Below are positions 38,792 to 48,991 of a DNA stretch of 48,991 nt, one piece after another. The stretch is from positions 12,324,577-12,373,567 of the forward strand of contig CM022666.1 in NCBI GenBank assembly GCA_012295275.1, read 5' to 3'. The notes below the pieces were generated by a model, which was not told the DNA's origin, did no database searches, and was given only the letters and a program-made list of their open reading frames with translations. The translations under genes were made by a program, and so were the position numbers. This DNA comes from Chrysomallon squamiferum. Taxonomy: Eukaryota; Mollusca; Gastropoda; Neomphalida; Peltospiridae. Numbering within the stretch: the stretch's first letter is position 1; each line of letters starts with the position of its first letter.

Positions 38792-38991
38792 NNNNNNNNN
38801 NNNNNNNNNNNNNNNNNNNNNNNNNNNNNNNNNNNNNNNNNNNNNNNNNNNNNNNNNNNNNNNNNNNNNNNNNNNNNNNNNNNNNNNNNNNNNNNNNNNN
38901 NNNNNNNNNNNNNNNNNNNNNNNNNNNNNNNNNNNNNNNNNNNNNNNNNNNNNNNNNNNNNNNNNNNNNNNNNNNNNNNNNNNNNNNNNNN
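38792..38991. other. assembly gap (200 N)
   Basis: Exactly 200 undetermined bases, a conventional placeholder length, so the true size is unknown. Similar sequence lies on both sides (about 37810-38750 against 39005-39760). Confidence 0.99.
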
Positions 38992-39351
38992 TTAATTGTC
39001 TTTGGATATAAAATAAATTAATATAAATATTAATTAAAGTGCCTTTGAAAATAACTGTAATTAATTCGGTTAAATTGCATCGTAAAAAGAAATAAAACAA
39101 TCTTTTATTTATATTACACTTATTAAAATTCTCATTTTCATAGATATTATACTAAAGTTAATTTAACGATGCCGCTTAGCAATAAAAGATATTCTTTTTA
39201 CGTCTGAATGTTTTTATAGACTAATTTAAATTTCAGAATAGAGTTTTAAATATTCCGCCTTTCGTTATTACAAAGATATCTTATAACATAAAGAAACATT
39301 TAAAGGTAGTGCAGTGCTTGGAGACTGTTCATTGAAAATATCTGTGGAACA

Positions 39352-39579
39352 ATGGCAGAGGTTTGTATCATTACTAAATTTTCCTTCAAAATAGCATAGC
39401 CTTATTCTGCTTTTATCATCGAATGAATTGATAAAATAAAAGCCTATTTGTATTATGCTTTATTTGTAGGTATCTGGAAAATATGCGGTTTTCGTTATCA
39501 TCTATTTACTTTGTCTGACGTTATCATCGAATGTCCCAGTTAACACTGATTGTAAGCGATGTGGAACAAACCAAACGAC
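39352..39579 (+). other. signal peptide exons 1 and 2 of the HYR/sushi gene
   Basis: The start is set by the tiny exon ATG GCA GAG followed by GTTTGT, then exon 2 after TTTGTAG. The resulting N-terminus MAEVSGKYAVFVIIYLLCLT is a typical signal peptide. Identical structure in the fragment at 38323-38549 supports this start. Confidence 0.75.
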
Positions 39580-42500
39580 GTGAGTATTATGTTGAATATA
39601 ACAATTCTTTACTGAGTATTTAGTGCTTCGTTCATAATGATTTTAAATATTATTTTTACAAAATATTTGGTAACAGCCGTTATACTCGTTTACTGGTGTC
39701 GTAACGTCCACGTGTACAGTGTCTATTGAAAGTTATATTTTTCTGACAACGCTAGACGTAACTGTTGAGCAATCCACTACTTCAGTGATTTAAAACATTA
39801 TACATCTAAAAATAAAAAAATAAAGCCGAACAAAACAAAATTACATTTTTGAATGTACTGATATTTAATTATGCAGTAAATGAAGCATGTCTAGTATTCA
39901 CGCACACAAACACGAATACATCTTACTCAAACACTACGTATAAACAAATAACCATGAAGCATTTCACTTAGGTGACTTATTTTTAGCATCACTCTGCCTA
40001 CATTTGTTTCAGATGTCCGCCTGGTTGTTTAGACTACAACATGACTATCACACAGAGAAACTACACACGGTAAAGCGATTTCCTTTTCAGAAAAGTGATT
40101 TATTTGTGTGTGTGTGTTTTGTGGTTGTGTGTGTGTGTGTATGTGTGTTTGTGTGTGTGTTTTTGTGTGTGAGAAAGAGAGAGAGTGTGTTTAATAAAGA
40201 GAGATAGATAGAGACAGATGAAAATAGAAGCGTGAGGTAGAGACAGGCATACAGACAAAGAGAGAGAGGGACATAGACAAAGAAAGAGAGAGGTACATAG
40301 AGAGACAGACTGAAAGAGACAAGAGAAAGAGAGACGTAGCTAATGGAACAGTAAATCATTTTATATTTTTCTGTTTCAGATTTCACAGAAGTAAAAGAGG
40401 TAAATTATTATTATCTTAGTATTTTATTTCAGACTAAGCAGACTAAAATTGATTGATGCACTATCAGATATTTGTTACAAATGACAATTTTCTATGCCAC
40501 GCACACACACACACATAGACACACACACGCAAGCTCGCATACATAAACCCGAATCAAATAATGATAGTAATAAAACAAACACAAGAAAAACCATTCGGCC
40601 ATCGACACAACTTTTAGAAAAAGATTGCTCAACAATGGAGGATCCTCAACGGTTCCCACGAAACACGCAGTTCTTTATCTGTATCTATGTATCTACGTAT
40701 GTATGAACATATGTAAATATATGTATAGGTAGCTATTTTTTTCTACTCATGTTTGTATATGTCTGTTTGCATATACGAGTGCGTCTGTGTATGTATATGT
40801 TAGCATAACGTAGCAATAGAAGATTTACTCTAAGCGTTGTTATTTTAGCTTCTTTGCCGGAGTTCCCAGACATCAGCTTTGTTAACTGTCCTGTTGTTGG
40901 TGCCTACGCCTGTCCTATCCGAGGCACAAAGGTTGGCATTGTTAAATGGGATCCCCTGAAGGTGGTGTCCAGCAAACACGATAATGTGAAAATAAAACAG
41001 ATTATGGGCTTGCCTCCCTGGAGATTATTTCCTTTAGGTTTTACAAGGATTGGATACATGGCTGAACATCCATCTGGCGCTAAAGCCTACTGCTACTTTC
41101 GAGCCTACGTGACAAGTATGTCTTTGAGTTTCTGTATGCATGCACACATACATACATATACATACATACACACATGCATATATATACAGCTATATATATT
41201 TTCATCTGTATGTCTCTAGTATGTATGAGAAACAGATGTGTTGTGTGTATGCATGTGTCTGTCTATGTTTGTGGTGCAGATGTGTGTTGTGTATATTTGT
41301 ACGTGTATATATAATTTATGTATATCTATGAGTGCGCTTGTGCATATCTATGTTTGTATGTGCAGGTATGTGTTGTTTATGCATATGTCCACTGAACAAA
41401 ATAAGGACATAACTTCATGAAACTGGGAGAACAGCTGTTATATATGTATTTATAAGTGTGTTCCATTGTGCATATGTTGGTGCAAAAATGATGGTAATAG
41501 ATAGGTTAAGAGAAACTGCGAGAGATTTTGACTAGGTGTGGTAACGGTTAAAAAGAACGACACACTTAATAACGGGTATTACCACCTCTTGAATTGACCA
41601 CTGCAGTGCACAGAATTGACCAAAGTGTTGAATTCTGCCTGTGAAATATTGTTCCATTCCTGAATGATCACTTGACGAAGTTCGTTGACGTAGTTCGTTG
41701 ACGTTAGATGGTGTGTTGGGACGACGCCTCGTTCATCTGTCCAGACTATCCCAGACATCATCACGTTGTAAAGAAAATCTGGATTCACCCGAAAAAAGAA
41801 CGGTATTCCAGCGTCGCCGTATACAACGAGTGTTTTACCCAATTAAGACGATTTAGACGATGACGTTACGTTAAAACGCATCCGACGTAAGCACGTCGTC
41901 CATATAAACCGTCCTATCGTAGACGATTACGGACAGTTTGCCCGCTGATTCGGTTATTACGAAGCCCAGGTGTGTTAGCAGTAGTAGCAGTGGCAGTTTG
42001 GAGTCGATTGCGCAAAGGCCTGTTCTGACACAGCATCTTCACCATGCGTTGTAACAGGCGGACGTCCACGACGTGACAGGTTGCTGTGCTTCCTGTCGTT
42101 CGAAATCTTACGCGAAGATTTGGTGTCTCTCCACTCCACTGCAACACAACCAGGCCTTGCAACGTCTTCTGTCGACACACCAGCACCAAGCATGCCAATC
42201 GCCCGTTCACGTAAATGACAGGTATTCTTCGCGTTAATTTTCAGTCCACATTTTATTTGAATGTTGGTAACAGACTTCATTTATTTACTTATTTAACTTT
42301 TCTCGTAGCAACCTTTAAACCGACTTTTAAGGAGTGTATAGATGGAATATTCTACTCGAATACAAATTTCATGTCTGACATAGCCACAGTATCATATGAC
42401 CCAGTGGTGATTGATGAGCTTTTAAACTGCGGACCCTATAGCCTAGAACTCGTCAAAGGTCTGCCACCCGGGTATAATTTCACTAAAGGTCTTACTCCGG

Positions 42501-42790
42501 TAGAATATAAAGCAACCGACCGGTTTGGAAATACGAATTTCTGCAAGTTCATTGTCAATGTTACAAGTATGTATTTTATATTTATTTTAATAAAAAAAAA
42601 AATTATTACTTCTTGCAGAGGAATGTTTCTAAGTAATTTCATGAATTACGTATTTAAAAACTTTGTTTTTGTTTTGCTGGTAATGTGATTTTTAAAGAAG
42701 AACAACCCAGAAAACATTCAACTTTTTATGTTGCTTCTCTTCAGTGAATTTCGAGTTTACTTCTTCTTCTTCTTCTTCTTATTATTATTA

Positions 42791-42876
<86 letters not shown>

Positions 42877-43575
42877 TCAGCACTACACTGCAACAGACCA
42901 AAGTTTAATGATAGGTTTGTTATAATACGCTGTCGTGATGGTTACACTGTGGGGTGCTGGTGCTACCTCACATGCAAATTCCATTTCAAACTGAAAGGAG
43001 CCGATCATATTCAGTGTCGAAGTATGGAAGTCAAAAGACCTGTACCTAAAACACCTAGAGCATTCTGGAGTCGTGGCCTGAGACTGATTGAACCTACGTG
43101 TGCAGGTAGGGATGAAAAAAGTTTATAGTGAATTTGAAGACAATTTTACTTAGTGGCGTAGAGTATACAATGATTAATTTTTGTAAAGCAAAATTCCTTC
43201 AGTTCTGGATTTAACCTCTTTGGGTGCAAATCTCATAATGTTCTAATATATCCGTGTCATCATCATTCAGGATTGTCGAAGATCCGTTTTGAAAAGTGTC
43301 CTGAACGAACTATCAGAATGAGAACGATTCATGGCCAAAAGGTTCGTGTTACGTGGCCGAATGTGCAGGCCAGAGCTGACGTGGGAAGTGTAACACTTAC
43401 TCAAGTTGAAGGACCGAAACCAGGAACGTTAATGGGCGCTGGCACAAAATCGATTAAATACATGGCCCTCAGTGATCTGAATGAAACTATGTTCTGCAAC
43501 TTCACAGTCGTTATTAGTGGTAACATACGTATATTTTATTTTACTGTATTTTATTTTACTTATTTATTTACATAT

Positions 43576-43663
<88 letters not shown>

Positions 43664-44573
43664 ATTGTCATTATTATCATTCTTATTTTCTTTATTTTCT
43701 TTTCCTTCTGTCTTAAGACTAACGATATCACAAAGTTAAGAATGTTGTTTTGGTATTCATGACTTGATTATAAAGTATGTGTATTTAATATATATCAGGA
43801 ATGAAACTGTCGTTTATAAACTGCCCACAGAAGAATCTTACTGCAGAAAATGAAGACAAAAGCTTTTCGGCAGTGGTTTCTTGGCCAGAAATAAAGATTG
43901 ACACAAACTCAAAAGACATCACACTAAGTCAAACAGAGGGACCCCCTTCTGGTTCGGAATTTTCTGGAACTACAACCATCGTGTACCGGGCGAAAGACTT
44001 GAGCGGAAACTCTATTACTTGTAAATTCTTTGTAATAATCAACTGTAAGTATGATTGCAATGACTTCTAATGTGCTATCTCTAAACATTTCACAGATAAA
44101 GTGTAAAATTTTGTTTAGTACGAATAATGATATTAATTAAGAATCAGCATATTATAGATTACAAGACAGTAATTCTGATCATTTATAAATTATCATCATG
44201 AACACATTATTATCGTCATCATTATAATCACGCGACCATCTCCATCATCATCATGATTATTATTATCATTACATCATCATTATCATAGACTGTTATTATC
44301 AGCACCGTTACAATCTTTGTCATCATCATCATTTTATTGTTATCATCATTATATCGTCATCGTCGTCGTCGTCGGCATCACCATCATCATCATCATCATC
44401 ATCATCATACATTATTGGGACATATGCCGATGAAACCATCAACAGTAGACTGAGAAGGTGTATATATTGTTGCCAATGGACAAGAGTATAGAGTTCATAG
44501 AGTTTCTACTCCAAAGTTATATGAAATGTTTACCTGTCATAACCGTTAATATTTACCATCATCATTATCATCA

Positions 44574-44638
<65 letters not shown>

Positions 44639-46172
44639 TTGTTACTGTTGATCCTTTTGTAGGTTATCTATTCATTCACTCATTTATATTTATCACATAC
44701 AGTGGTGGAGTGCAGCAAACCTACATTTGTTTCGTCTAACATGATGATTATTTGTGACATGAGATACGTCATAGGCTCACAATGTACCTTGCGCTGCTTT
44801 GAATCGTATCCTCTAGTCGGTACTAAGGAGGCAGAGTGTGTTAACAAAGGTTCTAAGACAGATCGTAAACTTGAATGGGTGTTGAAAGGACAGGAAACTC
44901 CTCAATGTCCAGGTACATATATTAAAAACAGATATTTTTCCATTTCAAACTGTGAATGCATATCTCTACTTGATCAGTATTAATTCAAAATTCTAATGAA
45001 ATATTTTGTATGTATGTATTTATGTATGTATGTGAGATTATTATTTGCCCTAATAATAAATAAATATAAATAAATAAATCAATGCCAATTTCCTTTTCTT
45101 TTCTTTTCTTTTTTTTTTTCCTTGTATCAGATAATTTTTATGAATATTCCTGTAGGTTTATTGATAACTGTACTGTTAGTGTCGAAAACAAACTGGTTCT
45201 AATCTAATAGTAAAGTGACTATATTATTATGAACAGTGAACTGTTACTGGAATATTTTCCTTTTATTGTTGTTTTTAAACCATGATCCTGAATGGACAAA
45301 ATAATCTACATCTCTGAGGTCTGCGTCCAAGTTAGCCTTAGGGCTGCGCCGGCCGTGTGTGTGTATATATATATATATATATGTGTGTGTGTATGCATGT
45401 ATGTGTGTGCATATATGTGTGTATGTAAGTAAGTATATTGATCTGTATGTATGTATTATGTTCATACACAGACATACATACACACTATATATTTTTCAGT
45501 TCCTCTGTGCGACCCCCTTCCAGCACCACACAATGGAGCTCTGATATGTCTCGGTAAGACAGTGTGCATGGCTTTCTGCAACAACAAGTATGATATGGAA
45601 GAAACAGACATAGGTCCGTTAGGTATGGTAAAATGTCCATATCTAAAATTTGTTTGGAGTCATCCAAACGCCGGTGATTGTACCCGTGAGTTGACACTTG
45701 TTTTATAGTAACAAGAGAAATATTCTAAATATGTTCTATATACTTTCAAGCTGCTACCAATACCATTATTACTGTTACTACTACTACTACAAGTGCTTCT
45801 TCTGTTGTTACTACTATTGCCACTACCACTCCTAGTACAGCTCTACTGCAACTGCTGCTATCACTATTTCTACTACTAGTAACACTACTACTGCTATTTA
45901 TTCATTTCTACCGCTACTGCTACCACCACTACTACTACTATGATCTATTCTCTACAGAGATGAAGGATAAAGAAGTGAGCGGACCTGGATTATTTCCAGG
46001 GTCGTGTCACGATCCAGTCAAAGCCAAACAATTGAAGTTGAAAGGAGTGGCCGAGTTCTGCAAGACAGTCGTGTGGGCATCTGACTGTCCTTGGACTGTA
46101 GAAGATATGGAAATGAGCTGTGGCATGGACCCACACATTCTAAGTTCATCTACGACAATAAAAACAATTTAA
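39352..46172 (+). CDS. secreted HYR and sushi (CCP) domain protein, 12 exons, 683 residues
   Basis: Exons: 39352-39360, 39470-39579, 40013-40069, 40380-40399, 40849-41115, 42309-42566, 42881-43105, 43271-43519, 43799-44044, 44703-44912, 45500-45685, 45958-46172. They total 2052 bases, close in frame and end in TAA. Order: signal peptide (about 1-22), a Cys module with TDCKRC and CPPGC (29-45) and three N-glycosylation sequons (37, 49, 56), a furin-like site RSKR (62-65), HYR 1 (66-155), HYR 2 (155-241), sushi 1 (241-316), HYR 3 (316-399), HYR 4 (399-481), sushi 2 (481-551), sushi 3 (551-613) and a 70-residue Cys-containing tail. Every domain exon is phase 1-1. HYR domains show the CP...V.W.P...G...Y.A.D...C.F pattern; the sushi exons are recognised by Cys spacing and GY/W residues and are less typical. 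HYR and sushi domains are known from adhesion and complement-type proteins, so a role in the extracellular space, perhaps immunity, is inferred. There is no membrane anchor. Confidence 0.85.
39580..40848 (+). other. introns 2-4 of the HYR/sushi gene, GT and GA rich
   Basis: Apart from the two small exons (57 and 20 bases), it is noncoding, with GT-rich (40105-40172) and GA-rich (40172-40335) stretches and AC patches (40500-40530). Confidence 0.7.
41480..42290 (-). mobile_element. degraded Tc1-like transposase in the HYR 1-HYR 2 intron
   Basis: Minus-strand fragments in different frames match the order of a Tc1-type transposase: an N-terminal helix-turn-helix (RERAIGMLGAGVSTEDVAR), a GRP-type linker (RRGRPPVTT), then TATANTPGLRNNRISGQT-like sequence (about 42015-41920) and, nearer 41620, the C-terminal block IIQEWNNISQAEFNTLVNS. 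Frame changes and lost catalytic sequence make it dead. Ends and terminal inverted repeats are not resolved; the limits given are approximate. It is antisense to the host gene and lies wholly in an intron. Confidence 0.75.
42769..42876. repeat. ATT tract before the sushi 1 exon
   Basis: About 100 bases of ATT repeat run into the acceptor TATTTCAG of the sushi 1 exon. The inverted copy has the same arrangement (AAT, 37140-37205), shorter. Confidence 0.95.
43557..43670. repeat. TTTA then ATT/GTT tract after HYR 3
   Basis: A TTTA tetranucleotide run grades into ATT and GTT trinucleotides, about 40 bases after the HYR 3 donor. Confidence 0.9.
44160..44640. repeat. ATC/ATT trinucleotide tracts in the HYR 4-sushi 2 intron
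   Basis: Degenerate ATC repeats (about 44190-44408) and an ATT run (44577-44638). The inverted copy has the complementary GATGAT repeats here, plus the dispersed repeat insertion. Confidence 0.85.
45958..46172 (+). other. C-terminal tail exon of the HYR/sushi gene
   Basis: Encodes about 70 residues after the last sushi domain with conserved blocks PGLFPGSC, EFCKTVVWASDCPW and EDMEMSCGMDP. The inverted copy keeps the same blocks despite a frameshift, so this tail is a real, family-specific element; I do not recognise it as a known domain. AATAAA lies within the final codons (about 46158) and again at 46222. Confidence 0.7.
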
Positions 46173-46547
<375 letters not shown>

Positions 46548-46780
46548 TAACGATGCAGAAACCAAACTGATTGGATTGGCATCAACCAATCAGCGATCGG
46601 TACTTGTCAGCGTGTTCAAAACGAGAAAGAAAATAGACGTCCCCTTCACATCCAGCCCTTTTAATCTAATCTAAAAATTTCCCTTGTTCTTGAGACCGAG
46701 GAGGTTTTTTTTTTTTCTATTCTCAAAGAAAAACGATAAAACTAACATCAAACACCAAAGATTTTCCCCGTCAGAGAGAT

Positions 46781-46989
<209 letters not shown>

Positions 46990-47145
46990 AAAGCGTCATT
47001 ATATACTGACATTTATAGAATAGGAAACAATGGATATTATTTCTCTATTATACACACAGACAAACTGATCCTGGTGTTATTTCCCTTGTTCCTCTAGCCT
47101 CGTTCTCCGGAGATTTAGTTTTTCTCAAACAAAAACGATAAAGCT

Positions 47146-47250
47146 TACATCAATCAAAAACCACAGATTTTCTACATCAGTGAGATGATCTAAATTCGAA
47201 TTAAGATCAAGAGCAAGCTCTTCTATTTGGCTATTAGTTCTCCCTAAAAC
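47146..47250 (-). pseudogene. exon 2 copy in array unit 1, frame and splice sites intact
   Basis: On the minus strand TTTTAG precedes GGAGAAC, the frame is open through WFLID, and a GT donor (GTAAGC) follows. The residues differ from the parent at a few positions (for example LDLNSNLDHLTD). No other exon of the gene is present nearby. Confidence 0.75.
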
Positions 47251-47545
47251 GTATATTATATTATATTATATTATATTATATTATATTATATTATACATAA
47301 TATTTAACAAAATTCGAATCTAATACTTTTATAATTTAGACGACGATAAAGCACTATGTCTAGTTTTCATTTTGGTTATTTTTTGTTCAACTTCAAATTG
47401 TATACACTGTTCACAGAGACAAATTAATACTGGAGTTATTTCCCTTGTTCTTCTAGCCTAGCTCTTTCGAGCTTTTTTTTCCTGTTCTCAAAGAAAAACG
47501 ATAAATCTAACATCAATCAAACACCAAAGATTTTCCACATGATGA

Positions 47546-47750
<205 letters not shown>

Positions 47751-47906
47751 AAAGCGTCATTATATACTGACATTTATAGAATAGGAAACAATGGATATTA
47801 TTTCTCTATTATACACACAGACAAACTGATCCTGGTGTTATTTCCCTTGTTCCTCTAGCCTCGTTCTCCGGAGATTTAGTTTTTCTCAAACAAAAAACGA
47901 TAAAGC

Positions 47907-48010
47907 TTACATCAATCAAAAACCACAGATTTTCTACATCAGTGAGATGATCTAAATTCGAATTAAGATCAAGAGCAAGCTCTTCTATTTGGCTATTAGT
48001 TCTCCCTAAA
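47907..48010 (-). pseudogene. exon 2 copy in array unit 2
   Basis: The same sequence as unit 1 over the exon, with acceptor, open frame and donor kept. Confidence 0.75.
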
Positions 48011-48317
48011 ACGTATATTATATTATATTATATTATATTATATTATATTATATTATTACATAATATTTAACAAAATTTTAACAAAATTCGAATCTAATAC
48101 TTTTATAATTTAGACGACGATAAAGCACTATGTCTAGTTTTCATTTTGGTTATTTTTTGTTCAACTTCAAATTGTATACACTGTTCACAGAGACAAATTA
48201 ATACTGGAGTTATTTCCCTTGTTCTTCTAGCCTAGCTCTTTCGAGCTTTTTTCCTGTTCTCAAAGAAAAACGATAAATCTAACATCAATCAAACACCAAA
48301 GATTTTCCACATGATGA

Positions 48318-48556
<239 letters not shown>

Positions 48557-48711
48557 AAAGCGTCATTATATACTGACATTTATAGAATAGGAAACAATGG
48601 ATATTATTTCTCTATTATACACACAGACAAACTGATCCTGGTGTTATTTCCCTTGTTCCTCTAGCCTCGTTCTCCGGAGATTTAGTTTTTCTCAAACAAA
48701 AACGATAAAGC

Positions 48712-48816
48712 TTACATCAATCAAAAACCACAGATTTTCTACATCAGTGAGATGATCTAAATTCGAATTAAGATCAAGAGCAAGCTCTTCTATTTGGCTA
48801 TTAGTTCTCCCTAAAA
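48712..48816 (-). pseudogene. exon 2 copy in array unit 3
   Basis: The same sequence as units 1 and 2 over the exon; the TATAT tract next to it (48818-48880) is longer than in the other units. Confidence 0.75.
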
Positions 48817-48991
48817 CGTATATTATATTATATTATATTATATTATATTATATTATATTATATTATATTATATTATATTTAATAATAAAAAATTCGAATC
48901 TAATACTTTTATAATTTAGACGACGATAAAGCACTATGTCTAGTTTTCATTTTGGTTATTTTTTGTTCAACTTCAAATTGTATACACTGTT

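Noticed and set aside
38757-39100. Frames running through the N gap
   Set aside because: Undetermined bases hide stops; no coding evidence.
41140-41420. Plus-strand frames rich in Tyr, Ile, His and Cys
   Set aside because: They translate CATA/TGTA-type repeats inside an intron of the HYR/sushi gene.

Overview
This is a eukaryotic, animal-type nuclear scaffold segment: AT-rich, intron-bearing, GT/AG splicing, with very many simple-sequence tracts (ATT, GATA/CATA, CA and long GA/CT runs). The gene content fits a lophotrochozoan, most likely a mollusc: tandem serpins, HYR plus sushi secreted proteins, Tc1 and hAT remnants. The species cannot be fixed from the sequence. A 200-base N gap lies at 38792-38991.

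Layout. (1) 1.5-4.1 kb, plus strand: a two-pass membrane protein resembling the APD1-4/DUF4792-DUF4793 family, with two C-terminal PPxY motifs and a probable noncoding 5' exon. (2) 6.8-22.6 kb, minus strand: a head-to-tail serpin cluster of four intact genes plus one broken copy. Each coding region is a single exon, and each is preceded by a splice acceptor, so the only intron seen is in the 5' UTR. The four reactive loops differ strongly. One serpin has a signal peptide and a C-terminal KQEL, which fits the ER-retention pattern. (3) 22.6-29.5 kb: mostly noncoding, with one orphan signal-peptide-like first exon at 26184. (4) 29.5-31.6 kb, minus strand: a five-exon, 196-residue coiled-coil protein of unknown function whose splice phases close exactly. 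(5) 32.1-32.6 kb and 46.5-49.0 kb: copies of exon 2 of that gene with flanking intron, the second set as a tandem array of about 0.76-0.81 kb units with large CT microsatellites. (6) 33.4-46.2 kb: an inverted family of secreted HYR/sushi genes. A complete 12-exon plus-strand gene (39352-46172, 683 residues) faces a decayed minus-strand copy (37136-33425). A third 5' fragment (38323-38549) sits on the other side of the gap.

The two secreted or protease-linked families (serpins; HYR/sushi proteins with a furin-like site) suggest a neighbourhood of extracellular, possibly immune, genes under birth-and-death evolution. That link is inference. The strongest candidates for something undescribed are the HYR/sushi family with its symmetric phase-1 domain exons and cysteine-rich N-terminal module, the ER-type serpin, and the exon-amplifying CT-repeat array.
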